Positions 10,910-22,734 are shown, counted from the first letter of the stretch. The stretch: 64,000 nt of DNA from Tribonema minus (GCA_017506865.1 JAFCMP010000335.1:62001-126000), one strand, 5' to 3'. The notes: generated from the sequence alone by a model not told the origin. Translations and numbers: made by a program.

Positions 10910-13900
10910 CTATCGCGGGTTCTGAAGCCGCGACACCAGTTCATCCAGCTGCGCGCGTGTGGCAGGCTCCTCAAAGTAGCGGTCCGAGAGCTCTTTGAGG
11001 AAGGCCAGGCGCTCGGGGCGCGTCTCGTCGATGGCCATGTCGGTCATGCGCGGGTTGAAGCGGAAGTACTGCTGCGCGGGGACGAGGTCGCTCATGATAT
11101 CGTTGGTGTTCTCCGTCTCCGTCGCGCTGCGTGTTTGAAGTTGTGCAAAGCGAGTTTAAAGTTTGAGTTGTGGAAGCCTGTACAGGGTGGTGTGGGAAAT
11201 GGATGAAACTGTTGTTGCTGTTCTCCGTCTCCGTCGCGCTGCGCGCATGATTGTGTGCAAAGTACAAATGTGAAGTTTGAGTTGTTGCGGCGTGTGTGTA
11301 GGGTGATGTGGTGGGAAATGGATGAAACTGTCATTGGTGTTCTGCGTCTCCATCGCGCTGCGCGCGTGTGAAGTTGTGCGAAGTTCAAATGCAAAAGGTG
11401 AAGTTTGAGTGGTTGCGGCGTGTGTGTAGGTCATGTGGTGGGAAATGGATGAAACTGTCATTGGTGTTCTCCATCTCCGTCGCGTGCTGCGCGCGTGTGA
11501 TATTATGCAAAGCGCACATGTTGAGTTTGATTTGTTGCGGCGTGTGTGTAGGTCATGGGTCAATGGTTGAGACGCGTGTTGCATGGCGCACGCGGTCATG
11601 CACCTTGGTAGAGAGTTGACGCTTCTGTGTCATTGAGCATGTGAGGCTGCATCGGCAGCCGTTGTTGCTTCAAACAAGTGGGGCATTGCGCACCGATTGC
11701 TGCTGTACTGTACATCTTCTACGTCTAGCAAGCGCCTTGACCCAATGGAGCACAGTACATGTAGACCTCCAATACAGCTCTGAAATGCGGCAAATTATTG
11801 CCGCAAGAAAATCTTACCCACTGTCCCACATGCGCAAGGCGTTGTCGACCTGCATGGTGATGGTGCCACAGCGAGCTGAGCGTTGAAAACAAATACCGCA
11901 ACATCAACATCAATGAACTCGGTGCTCACCTGGATATGAGCTGATTCACAATGCCGTCCCTGCATGCATCGACAACAGCATCGGCAGCACGGCAGTGGAG
12001 ATGGGGTTCACATCGAGAAAGGGCTCATGATGAATCACCGCGACTCAGCCACTCACAGCTGGATGAAAGTACAATCAGGCGATTCAAAAGTTGAGTCCAA
12101 CACAATGTGGCATTTGTATACTTTTAAGTAAAAAATTGCCACGCGTCGTCGGCATGACCACTGTAATAGGTGAACCGCCGAATTTGCGTGAAGATGAGTA
12201 CATGGAAACTCTTGGAATCTGCTCGGTGTCCGTACAACAGCTGTATTGCTGCAAGTGAGCGCAGCTTCGAAGAACAAATGAGGCCGGTGTCCTCAGCAAG
12301 TCAAAAGTCAACAGTTTGAACAATCTGTGGCTGGAGGGCTTTCCAGCACACAGCATTTCACGTTGCTGCTAGTCATGCTCAACAACAACAATTCTGGTAA
12401 CTGCAGTCAAGAACTCACAAGTTACTTCATCGATCTGGGCACATGGCATACGACCGGTGGCAGGCACAGCTCAGGCACACGGCATATTGCAAAATGAGAC
12501 ATCATCGAGATTCAGGTCTCTTGTGCAGCGTGCGCGGCCGAGTCAGAAACACCGCATGAGTCAAGTGAGTGAGTGACTCGTAGCGCTCACCAGCCGACGG
12601 CAGGGTCAGAAAAGTCGCGCGCTTGTTCAAAGAAGCAGCCTGTACCGAGGCTGACCACCAGCTCCACAGGCACGCCCGGGTAGATGTGCTTGGCCTCGTG
12701 CAGCGCGACTGCCGTGGGGTTGTTGGCCATCAGTGCACCATCTGTCAGGAGCAAGTCAACAGTGAGTAGCCGTGTCAGTCAGCTGTGGCCACATGTGGCA
12801 GTTCAGTTGCAACTTCTAACTGACACAGTTGGTGGTGAAGTGCAACAACTTGGACTCCGGCGCTGCCGCCACGTCAGTTGGTGGGTCGTTAGTTAGCTGT
12901 TGAGTGCTGGGGGTGTTGACGACAAGCACATGTGGGGCTGTGGCGACACTCGGTGCGCGAGCGTTGATCATCTCAGAAGAGGCTGACCTAGATTACTTTC
13001 GGAGCCCTGGTAATAGGGTTAGGGTTAGGGTTTAGGGCTAGCCAAGCCCTGGTGGTGTGTGTACTTCAGTAGACTATCACAAATTCATACTTCACAGTAG
13101 CATACATGCAGCGGAGGACTGAGGCAATGGGGCAGCTGAGGCAATGGGGCAGCTGAGGCAGATTGCTGGCAGCACATGAGCTCGCGACAGGCACTTGACA
13201 CAAAGACTACGTCCATACAACGCGGAGCCATGAGTGTGCAGGGGCAAAAGCACACCCATATGATAGCATGCATGGACACGTATGAACATATGATTCAAAG
13301 AAGTATGTAGTCCAAGTAAGCACCTGAGTAGAGCGTTCCGTTGATGAGGAGGGGGCTGAAGAAAGTGGGCGCGGCAGTGGTGGCGCGAAGGCTCTCTCGG
13401 ACGGTGTGCCTGTACGATCCGCTGTAGCGGCCGGCGTGTCCCGTGGGGTAGTTGTAGTTGCGCCACAGCCACAGCTTGCTGGGGTTCACGGAGATGACGG
13501 TGCTGCGGGCGCCACACGGGGAGCGCGAAGTGCACCAGCAGTGTTAGGTTCAGATGCCTTGTGAGAGAGCGAGTCGTGCGTATACGGCTATGGGGCAAGA
13601 ACACACTGCTCTTAAACTCTACATGTCCACATAGACATCATGCGTAATGTACATGGTGCTCAGACTATGTTAACCTCGTCTTTGAGCGTGGTGGTGACCA
13701 TGATCATCTTGCATGATTACTTTTCATTTCCATTTTCGAGGCATGTAGGTTTGCGCCAGTGATCAAAGGGCCGGGCTTGAGCATCTGCAATCACGGCTGA
13801 GGAGCAACGCTACACTGCCATCCAAATCACGTGCGCCTATGACTGTAGAGTCTTCAAGTCTACTTACATTGACGCATATGTACTTGAGTTGCAGGTAATT

Positions 13901-16900
13901 ACACGACGAGTTTATGTGAATGAGTGGTGTGTCCTTCGCGCACGCAATTACGACTGTGGTAGCCTTCAATGCTACCATTTTCGGTTGACGGGACCATCCC
14001 ATTCCACGTTGCCGTGATATTATTGAACTTCATGTTGAAGTTTAGCATGCTGCGTGCGTAGTACGTACATACCAGGGAAAAGCGACCTTGGGCGTGAGCG
14101 GCGTGTCTGCAGTGATACTTCAAGTATTGTACTTCATGGTCAAGTTGAGTATGCTGCATACGTACATACCTGGGGAAGGCGACCTTGGGCGCGAGGCGAC
14201 CTTGGGCGCGAGCGGTGTGTCGGCGGTAACATTGTACTTCATGTTGAAGTTTAGTGGTAGGCGACCTTGGGCGTGAGCGCCGTGCCCGCGGTGATACTTC
14301 AAGTACTGTACTTCATGTTTGAAGTAAAGTACGCTGCGTACATACATACCTGGGGAAGGCGACCTTGGGCGCGAGCGGCGTGTCGGCGTAGTCGATCATG
14401 GCCTTGTCCCCCAGAATGCTCCGCAGGATTGCCATCCAGTTCTCCTCGTCGTAGAAGGCCTGCTTGAGTGCCAGTTTCACGCCACCGCTGGGACTTTTCT
14501 GGAAAATGTCCTTGATTAGCGCGTCGTACATGGCCTCGCACTGCGCTAGCGGGAAGCACTCGAGACCGGCGAGCGCTGCCACTATGGCGCCAGTGCTCGT
14601 CCCGACCACGATGTCAAAGACCTGCGCCGTTGAATATGCGAATGGTTGCAGTGTGGTGTGAGCAGGCGGGCGGGAATCAGCACTTTTGAATCCTCTTTCT
14701 GCCTACTGCTTCTGACCTCCTGTTCTTACTGCCCTTGGTGCATAATGGCTGGTGTGTATCCCCCCTCCCACCTCCAGGACCGCGAGCACTGCCGCTATGA
14801 CGCTCGTGCTCGTCCCGACCACAGTATTGAAGACCTGCGCAATAATCACGCCAGTAATTGTGCATGGGAAGGTGTCAGCAGGCGTGAAGGAACCACCGCT
14901 TCTGGCTTCCTTATGATTCCCTGCTGCCATGGCCACAATCGCAACTACTTGTCTTTGCTTCACCGCCATGCATGAAAGGCATTGTGGCCCAGCAGTCACT
15001 GTGCGTTAGGGTTAGGGTTACATCACCTGCCTCACAAGCGTGACTAGTTCGCCCCTCAGCCAATGCACGTCCTATTGTATGTTACAAGTTGTATCTGACA
15101 AGACTTGGCCTGCTGGCAATGTGACGGTGTCAGGGGGTGTGAGTGCACGCGCAAGTGAAGTAAATAGGTATGGCGTGTAATGCATGCTGACGTTATGCAG
15201 CAATGGCGCTTTGTGTTGTCCGCAACTGGACCTTCTAGGTAAGCAGACAATATAACCCCGCTTCGTGACCCATGGCTCACATGGCGATGCAGGCCTGCCT
15301 GCTGTGTCAGTCACTAAGTGGCGTTACCTGCATCCAACACAATTACAATGGTGAAAACTGCACGCCATGCTTGCAGCTCCTGTTTGATTCGTTTCCATAC
15401 TAGACAACCCCACACCTAGGGTGAACGAGCCAACATACCTACATACCCCGCCGCCGCCGCGGGCGCGACCCTCACCTGCGCCGGCTCGCGCCCGACCTCC
15501 GCCATGGTCCGCTTAAGCACCAGCACACTTAGGTTTAGAGCACCAACATACCTACATACCCCTCACAGCCGGCTCGCGCCCCACCTCCGACATGATGCGT
15601 TGGAGCATGGCGGTGGTCCGCACGCTCAGGTTTAGCGCGCCAACATACCTACATACCCCTCACCTGCGCCGGCTCGCGCCCAACCTCCGCCATGATGCGC
15701 TTGAGCATGGCAATGGTCAGCACGCCGCGCGTGCCGCCGCCGTCAAAGCACAGGATGCGCAGCCCCTTCTGCCCGCGCGTCTTGGGCACCCACTCCGTCG
15801 CCCCCAGCATTGCCAGGCACTTGTGCGCCAGCCGCTGCGACGCCGTCAGCGCCGGCGCGGCCACCACGCTGCCGCTCCCGCTGCCGCCGCCGCCGCCGCC
15901 GAGGCGCCGCCGCAGCGGCAGCAGCGGCGGCAGCCGCCGCCGCGCGCCCGCCAGCAAGGCGCCCAGGCGGCGCTGCTGCTGCTGCTGCTCGGGCGGCGCG
16001 GCGGCGGCGACGGCGGCGCGCAGCTGCGCGATGAGCGCGGGCTGGCCCTGCAGCGCGCGCACCGCGACGTCGCTCGCCATCAGCAGCGCGTGCACAAGGC
16101 CCACCGCGGCGCCGGCCGCCGCCGCGTCGTCCGCGCCGCCGCCGCTGCTGCCGCCGCTGCCGCCCAGCAGCTGCGCGTTGCGCACGCGCCGCCACCAGCG
16201 CCGGCCGCCCTCCGCCATGGCCGCTGCGCCGCTGGTGCCGCGCAGCAGGGCGGTGACGCCTGCCTCTATGGCTGCGCCGCCGTCTTTCACAGCGTCTGCA
16301 GCGGCGGACGGGCTCAGCGCGACGATGCGCGCGAGGGCGTGCGCGGCGTCGGTGCGCGTGCCGAGCGCTGCGCCGGCCTGCAGCACCTCCAGCAGCGGGC
16401 CGAGCCCCACCTGCACAGGAGTTTGGAGAGGCGAAGGTGCGCAGAGTTGAAGTTTTGAGTATTGCAGAGTTGAGGTTGAAGTTGGGCGGTGATGAGTAAG
16501 GGGGCGGCGCTCTTGTGGATGCGCCCATGATGCCGTCGTTCCATTTCAAGCCTGAAGACCAGCCCGCACCAGGTGTCTACCAGTAGTACTGAGTACAATT
16601 GCAATGCACGCCTCAAAGCAAGCAGCCAGGTCCCATGCAGAGTTGACGCGCGCAATGCACCGCTGCGACAAGGAGCCGCCATCAGTCCGCGGCTGCTGCG
16701 GAGCCGCCGCCGCCGCTCGTACCTGTCGTCCGCACTGCCATGCGTTCTGTTTGCTGCGCACAGCGAAAGCTGCTGCTATGTACGCTGCTGGCGCGCTCTC
16801 ATGTGTCGTTTGAGCTGCGACGCACCCTGCCTTGCTGCGCACAGCAGACGCTGAGGCTACCCTGCCTTGCGTCTAACCCTAGCCCAACACTCAACCTAAC

Positions 16901-19092
16901 CCTAGCCCTGACCCTGCTGCGCCGCAAGTACGCGCCGCTTGCACCTATGGCAAATGCAGTCACTGCGATGAGTCCGGCTGATTGCGCGCGGCGCACGCTG
17001 CTGCTGTGCTGTGCTGGCGCGCTGAGTCGCTGCTACTATACTGCTCTCATGCGCCACTACACTAACGGCAAACGCTGTCGCTGCGCTGCGCTCACCTGCC
17101 GCCTGAACTGCGACGCGTCCTGCTTGCTGCGCACGGCGGACGCTGTCACCACGGCCAGCGAGTCCAGCGTTTTGGTGTCGCGCAACCTGGCGGTGCTCGC
17201 CAGCGCCTGACGCCTGATCCTGTCCGCCCGCAGCTGCCTCAGCAGCACCTCGCCTTCCTCCTGCAGTGGGCGGGCATGGCATTAGATAGATTGCTTGTCT
17301 TCATCATGTAGACACTTCAAGTGGGAGTAGTGGACGTAAATGCAGGTCAGGGTTAGGGTTAGGGTTAATGAGTCCACACGAGCATGCGCCTACGCGCAAC
17401 TGGCGACTAGCGCTCGCTGGAAACCAATCATTCGAAAACTACAAGTTCATTCAGGACAGTGCAGGTAGGCATGGTATGGTTCGTATATGTACTTCACGTT
17501 GAAGTATGACTCACCTGCAGGTCAACCCAGTCCTCCGCAGTGCCGCGCTCGCCCGCGACATCACGCGGCGGGTACTGCTTGTTCACAGTGATCTCCATGC
17601 TGCGCGGCGCCGGAATACGCATGGCCTGCACCATGTCCACCGCCTCCGCGTAGTGCTGCGGCTCCGGCTGCACCTGCTGCTGCTGCTGCTGCTGCGCTTG
17701 CTGCTGCTGCTGATACTGCTGCTGAGCCTGCTGCTGCTGCTGCAGCAGCAGCTGCTGCTGCTGCTGCGCCCGCTGCTGCTGCTGCTGCTGCTGCTGCTGC
17801 AGCATCGCAGCTTTCGGTGGCGACACGGGAGGCGGCTGCTGTTGCTGGCGCGCAGCGGCTGCTGCTGCAGGTGCGCTGCCAACATTGCGTGCGGCAGCTG
17901 CCGCTGGTGGCGGCTGCGCCGTCTGCTGTGGCTGCGGCAGCGTCGGCACATACGGCGCCTGCTGCGCAGCAACAGCAGGTGCGCTGACCGCGGCAGCGGC
18001 GGCGGCCGCGGACGCTGTTGCCTCTATGGCAGCAGCGGCGGGCGGCACCTGCGTCACGGGAGCCTTCGCAGCATGCTGCTGCCACGGCAGGCTGATGCCA
18101 TGGTGCTTAGGCACGCGCGCCGGCGTTGCTGCCACTGCTGCTGCTGCTGCTGCACCCGCGTCACCGCTCGACACCCACCCCCTGCTGCCGCCATCACCAC
18201 TCGGTGTTGCGCCAGTCGCCGCTGCCGCTGCGGCGGCAGCTGTAGCGTTTCGCGCGTCGATGTGGTCTGGAGGCAAGCCAAAGCCGCGCCCGCCGCCGCT
18301 CTGCAGCGAAAACTTGGCATCCGCCTTCGACTCCGTCATGGCGTTGAGGCTGGTATCTATCACCTCCTGCCCCGCCGGTCGCTGCCGCTCATCCGCTGCG
18401 GCGACGTCGCTCGCAGCGTCAGCAGCGCCGCCGCTGGCGCCTGCGTCTGTCGCCGCTGCTGCCGGTCTCCTGACGATGCCGAGGCGCATGCCTATGGAGA
18501 CGCGCGCGGATCGCAGCGCGCCGCCCAGCAGCTCCAAACGGCCTTTGCGGCGCAGCGCCCACCTGCCAGATGCCTGCGCAGGCGGCAGCGGCGGCGCCAC
18601 TACCAGCGGCGCGAGTGTCGCCGGCAGCGCCGTCAGGAGGTTCACCGCCTGGTCATCGGTTGCTGCCGAGGAGGAGTTACCGTGGCTTGCGGCGAGCGGG
18701 TCGAGCCAGAGGGCGAGCGGTCGCGTCATGTTGGTGAGGCTCAGGTGCGGCAGGTGCAGCAGCTGCTGCGCTGAGGACGAGGACAGGGCTTGCATCAGCT
18801 TGCCCAGCTCGTGCTCTCGCCATGCGTCGGCCTGCTGCCACAGCTCGTCGGGCATGGGCAACTTGAACCACACAGAGGAGGGCCGGTCGTCGTTGGCATG
18901 CGACGATGGCGGATCAATGGTGTGTTGCTTGGCTGCTGTCGTCTCCGGCATGGAGCTGTGTGAGACGCGATCGTACAGCGCGGTTGAAGTCGTCTTGGGA
19001 CCTCTGCTTGGGGATGAGATAAGCGCAGCTGTGATTGCCGCCTGTGCCAGCCATAACAGCACGGCCAACACGCGGCATTCCGGCGCTGTCAT
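10910..19092 (-). CDS. Patatin-like phospholipase (iPLA2-gamma/PNPLA8 type)
   Basis: Eight exons on the minus strand join with consistent phases: 19092-17515, 17260-17096, 16410-15664, 14621-14350, 13502-13324, 12741-12591, 11959-11930 and 11126-10910, giving 1112 residues. The N-terminus is signal-peptide-like, followed by about 450 residues rich in Ala/Gln runs and an armadillo-like helical stretch. The patatin domain has the oxyanion motif DGGGTRG (about 804-810), nucleophile motif GTSTG (Ser about 839) and catalytic dyad motif DGA (Asp about 981), which is followed by LMANNPTAVALHEA. The C-terminus (YFRFNP, then DE-x-R) matches calcium-independent PLA2-gamma enzymes, which cleave membrane phospholipids. 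ER or organelle membranes are the likely site. The ATG at 19092 is the first in frame before the hydrophobic leader. Several introns hold copies of exon edges. Confidence 0.92.
11216..11505 (-). repeat. Ladder of copies of phospholipase exon 8 start
   Basis: Three degenerate copies of the acceptor edge of the last exon (GTTCTCCGTCTCCGTCGCG on the plus strand, true copy 11108-11126) recur at about 11220-11245, 11340-11365 and 11467-11490. Each is followed by a similar TTGAGTTGTTGCGGCGTGTG spacer. The period is about 115-125 bp and all lie in the upstream intron. Confidence 0.85.
11930..11959 (-). other. 30-nt microexon of the phospholipase gene
   Basis: A 30-base segment lies between GCAG and GTGAGC. 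Its phase (1 base, 9 codons, 2 bases) exactly bridges the flanking exons and supplies GIVNQLIS. Family members carry a similar VNQLISSATETE-like stretch between the SLGTG segment and the final exon. Without it the flanking exons still join in frame, but ten residues of the conserved stretch would be missing. Confidence 0.8.
13014..13041. repeat. Interstitial telomere-like repeat
   Basis: GGGTTAGGGTTAGGGTTTAG lies inside a phospholipase intron. Similar short TTAGGG-type stretches occur at about 15004-15020, 17347-17368, 24629-24666 and 33073-33090, and in the opposite orientation at about 16866-16910. Confidence 0.8.
14075..14305 (-). repeat. Copies of phospholipase exon 4 end
   Basis: The 3' edge of the exon 14621-14350 (plus-strand AAGGCGACCTTGGGCGCGAG) recurs at about 14085-14105, 14175-14215 (doubled) and 14258-14280. 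The copies are separated by TACTTCATGTTGAAGT-type spacers. All lie just downstream of the real donor, within the intron. Confidence 0.85.
14779..14850 (-). pseudogene. Pseudo-exon copy of the lipase nucleophile exon
   Basis: The minus strand reads GCGCAG then VFNTVVGTSTSVIAAVLA, a degraded duplicate of the start of the real exon (VFDIVVGTSTGAIVAALA, from 14621). It keeps the acceptor site but changes the nucleophile motif GTSTG to GTSTS. It lies in the upstream intron and has no matching donor that I could find. Confidence 0.8.
15429..15720 (-). repeat. Triplicated 3' edge of phospholipase exon 3
   Basis: The real exon end and donor at 15664 is followed downstream by two degraded copies (about 15541-15630 and 15429-15540). 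Each has the plus-strand words ACATACCTACATACCCC and GCCGGCTCGCGCCC and a CTCAC donor complement. The peptide AMLKRIMAEVGREPAQ is recognisable in all three, with substitutions in the copies. Confidence 0.88.
16670..16860 (-). repeat. Degenerate copies of phospholipase exon 2 end
   Basis: Plus-strand words GACGCGTCCTGCTTGCTGCG (real exon end, about 17110-17135) recur in altered form at about 16800-16850 and 16715-16760 inside the following intron. The translated remnant FAVRSKQNAWQCGRQ resembles the real SAVRSKQDASQFRRQ. Confidence 0.7.
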
Positions 19093-19518
19093 TGATGCGC
19101 AACTCCTGAACTAACGTCTTCTGCTACAGCTCAAGGAACATCCCCAATCGCTCTGATTGAACCAGGACGGTCGCGTTGAAGTACGCTACAAGGCGCGCCC
19201 CTGGCTCGCTGCGTCAACAGCAACTTGGATTCCACAGCAAGCAGTCCTGCCTGTTGATTTCGGCGCAGCGTCTGGCGCCCTGCCGTCCCTATGTGTATCA
19301 GGTGCACTCAACTTTTGGTGCAAACTGCAACTGCTGACTTGAAGTTCGTGTTGGAAAACAAAAAAGGGTTGCAAATCTGGTACATGGTACTTCGGCTGGT
19401 GCGTGTGCCACTTGTGTTACTTGCAACAGTGCAGCCTCACCGCACGCTGGCGTACAACATCCTCGGCCTCGCGATCAGAAGCAGATCCAGCACAAGATCT
19501 ACTAGCAGCCCACACCAC
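19093..19518. promoter_or_regulatory. Divergent promoter region
   Basis: The phospholipase gene (-) and the MYG1 gene (+) diverge from this ~426-bp interval, so it should hold both promoters. If MYG1 starts at the in-frame ATG at 19387 or 19291, the interval is shorter. No clear TATA box was identified. Confidence 0.4.
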
Positions 19519-22500
19519 ATGCTCACAGCCAAACTCTTGCACGCCAACCTTCTACAAGCCAACAAGAGGCAGAAAACGTCCCTCAGCGCCATGACCGACT
19601 GTACGGTTACAATTGCGGGCCCTGAAAGCTGGAGCGTGGAGTCCGAGCATGTAGCAGGCCACAAATGCATAGGCACGCACAATGGGACATTCCATTGCGA
19701 CGAGGCGCTGGCTTGCGGCATACTGAAGTCGCTGCCTCAATGGCGAGATGCTGTCGTTGTCAGGTAAGTCGGGCACAGTGCCTTTGTGCACATCATCCAT
19801 GATCTTGTGGACGCGCCTGTCGAAAGAGCTGCTGAACACGACACAACCTGTACGTGCGTTGCAGCACTGATGGAGCGCTTTGAAGGCGAATCAGGCTCAA
19901 GAGCAACGAAAAACCTGCTAGAAATGTTGCAGCTCGACACAGAATGCAACAGCAGCAAGTTTTGCCAGTTCCCCCATGTCAATTGTCCAGCAGCAGAGGC
20001 CAAGACCGACTTGGTTTTGAAGCCCAGCATTGCATCCGCAACATGCAGTAATCGCGTATTTGGCGCCTAATGCTGCTTGCTGTTGTGACGGCGAGAACAA
20101 CAGTGACTGGCGTCTATGAACTGCATGTATTTATTCGTAGATGTACTGAGAGCCAATACATGTGTGTTTCCAAGTGCCCGGTACATGTCCACAGACATGC
20201 ACATAACGCTGGCGTGCTCCACGAGGCTGAGCTACTTGTTTTGCTGCATTGCATTGCTATAAAACCCAACTTTCAAACCGTGAGGGCATCAACACCCATT
20301 CATCGACCCCACACACACAACCTTCTCCAACAGAGGCACATTGCCCTCCACAGTGCGCCATACCGATCCATCCCAATAACACAAGCAAGTCACTCTCTCA
20401 GGCGCCCCTGACATTCTGACTCACCACTCGTTACTCGCGCCACACACCTGCCGCTGCTGCTGTATCTTTTGCAGAACCCGCGACCCCGACCAGCTGGCCA
20501 AATGCGACATTGTCGTAGACGTGGGCGGCGTATACGATGCGGAGGCTCTCCTGTTTGACCACCACCAGCGCACGTTCACGGACACCATGGCGGAGCTGGG
20601 GTTCAAGACGCGACTCTCTAGTGCAGGACTCGTGTACAGGCACTTTGGCCTGGCGTTTCTGAAGGAGTGCCTTAAGGGGGCGGTGCCAGATGAGGTGGTG
20701 GAGAAGGTGCTGTACAAGAAGGTGCGTGGGGCTGGTATGTATGCATCAAAACGTCATTGTTGAAGTTAAGTTGCCATGTTGTGTACCTGCGCACTGATTT
20801 CATGTACTGACGAGTGCATGACGCTGGTGCACTCTCGTCATACAAAAAGGTGCGTGGGACTGGTATGTGCGCAATAACCTCCTTCAAGTTGAACCCTATT
20901 AAGGATACATACACCTGCGCACTGATTTCATGGACTGATGAGTGCATGTCACTGGTGCACTCTCACAGTACAAGAAGGTGTGTGGGCTGGTATGTATCAT
21001 CTCCTTCGAAGTTGGACCATGTTTGTACCTGCGCACTGTTTTCACGCACTGTCGAAAGCGTGTCGCTGGTGCACTCGCACTCTGCACCTGCACTGTGATG
21101 AGGTTGCCACAACGCCACGCCTGTGCTTCCTTCAGAGCTGATTTTTTGGTGTTTTGGCCAGTTGTACTTCATGCACATGTGTTGCATGAGATTCACACAG
21201 CCCTGATGCAGTGGTAAATTGTTGTCTTTCCTTGTCTACTCTTTTGAAGGATTTAGCTTTTCCAGAGCGCAACAAAACCTGCGCATCTGATATGCATGGA
21301 GTGTTTACTTCACATCACCAGCTCAAAACTGATAGAACTAGTTGACTCCCTTTTTCTCTGCAACACCAGCAGAAAACCCCAGCAAAGCATGCAAGCGCAA
21401 TGAAACGCGGATGGATTCAACTTAAACACTTCGTGTTGAGGCATGCTTACCTCACAAACTCTCAAGCTTTACTACATGTCCCTCATACTGTGTTGAAGCA
21501 AATGAATGTAGCCACTTCGACGAGCACCTGCGCAGATGCGATTGCTGTACGTGAACGACGTTCACGAGCCAGCTGTGAGCGCAGCTTTGTCTTTTTGAGA
21601 TCTGTTTAGTGATTACGATGATCATTGTGATGGCATGTTGCATGGCCTCACCATGGCATCTGCATCGCCACCACAGCCACTGACATCCCTGAGGGGGGAT
21701 TTAAGATGTCGACAATGGCACCAGCATCACAGGCTTTGATGTTGACAAGCGCCCTGTTCTCATACGGTCATGAACCTACTCCTACCTCTGTCGCCTTTGA
21801 AAAGCAGCGCATGCACCGCCAGGCGGCCTCAGCTTGGCACACCACCAAATGTGTTCATCGCCACACGGCGCTGCTGCTGCCGCGCAGGTCTTCAAGAACT
21901 TCATCGAGGAGGTGCAAATTCACAGGCTTTGTTTGACCAGTCTTCTGGTTGATATATCACAATACTCTGTCTTCTTGCATCAGCAGGAGCACACACATGC
22001 ACCGCCATGCGACCCCCTCCGGCCTGAAACAATCCACACCGCCGCGCTGCGCCGCCGCCGCCACCGCCGCCATGCAGGTCTACAAGAACTTCATCGAGGA
22101 GGTGGACGGTGTGGACAACGGCGTCAACGCCTTCGACGGCGCGCCCAACTACACGGTCACCAGCGCCCTCGGCGCGCGCGTGTCACGGCTCAACCCCGAC
22201 TGGAACGGCGACGCCTCGCCGGGCGCCGCCAACGCCAACTTCAAGTCCGCCATGGCGCTGACCCTGTGCGAGCTGGCCGCGCACGTGCGCGCGCTCGCGG
22301 AGGCGTGGTGGCCCGCGCGCAGCATCATCGCGGCGTCGCTCAGCAAGGCGGCGGACGTCTACGCAACGGGCGAAGTAGTGATCCTCGACGAGTTCTGCCC
22401 GTGGAAGGAGCACCTGCACGATCTGGAGCGGGAAGCGGGGATCTTCGGGCGTACCAAGTTTGTGTTGTATGGGGACAGCGGCGGCGGCTGGCGCGTGCAG

Positions 22501-22734
22501 ACGGTGCCGCTGGCGGCGACGGGGTTCGAGAACAGGATGCCGATAGAGCCCGCGTGGTGGGGCGTGAGGGATGACAAGTTGAGCGATGCGACGGGAATAC
22601 CGGGGTGCGTGTTTGTGCACGCGAATGGGTTCATCGGCGGCAACAAGAGCAGGGAGGGGGCGCTTGCGATGGCCCTCAAGAGCTTGGAGCTGGCCGAGGC
22701 GCGCAAGTCTGCGTCCGCAGGCGTTGCCACATGA
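19519..22734 (+). CDS. MYG1: MYG1-family 3'-5' RNA exonuclease
   Basis: Exons 19519-19763, 20475-20721 and 22078-22734 (phases 2, 0, 0) give 382 residues. MYG1 (UPF0160) is a DHH-like metal-dependent RNA exonuclease found in mitochondria and nucleus. Diagnostic motifs in order: THNGTFHCDEALAC, RTRDPDQLAKCDIVVDVGG, FDHHQRTF, LSSAGLVYRHFG, EEVDGVDNG, CPWKEHLHDLE, GIPGCVFVHANGFIGG and the terminal REGAL. His and Asp residues in the HNGTFHCDE and DHH motifs are the expected metal ligands. The leader MLTAKLLHANLLQANKRQK is basic and lacks acids, as in a mitochondrial presequence. In-frame ATGs also exist at 19291, 19387 and 19591, so the start is uncertain. Copies of exon edges occupy the long second intron. 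Confidence 0.93.
20835..21000 (+). repeat. Copies of MYG1 exon 2 donor edge
   Basis: The exon end TACAAGAAG|GTGCGTGG at 20713-20729 recurs at about 20839-20862 (CATACAAAAAGGTGCGTGGG) and 20969-20992 (AGTACAAGAAGGTGTGTGGG). The common spacer contains CTGCGCACTGATTTCATG. The period is about 125-130 bp; a further spacer-only copy follows at about 21018-21075. Confidence 0.88.
21883..21915 (+). repeat. Copy of MYG1 exon 3 acceptor edge
   Basis: CGCAGGTCTTCAAGAACTTC, then ATCGAGGAGGTG, repeats the real exon start at 22073-22105 (GCAGGTCTACAAGAACTTCA) about 190 bp upstream in the intron. It then diverges and runs into a stop. Confidence 0.9.

Noticed and set aside
10724..11505. CRISPR-like array
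   Set aside because: The regularly spaced repeats are diverged copies of an exon edge in a eukaryotic intron, with no cas genes or uniform spacers.
15592..16549. Overlapping frames of 250-290 codons on both strands
   Set aside because: Only the minus frame containing DGGGTRG and ending at a phase-compatible donor fits the phospholipase; the others are Ala/Arg/Pro shadows.
13014..17368. Telomere or chromosome end
   Set aside because: The TTAGGG-like tracts are short, mixed in orientation and lie inside genes, so they are interstitial.
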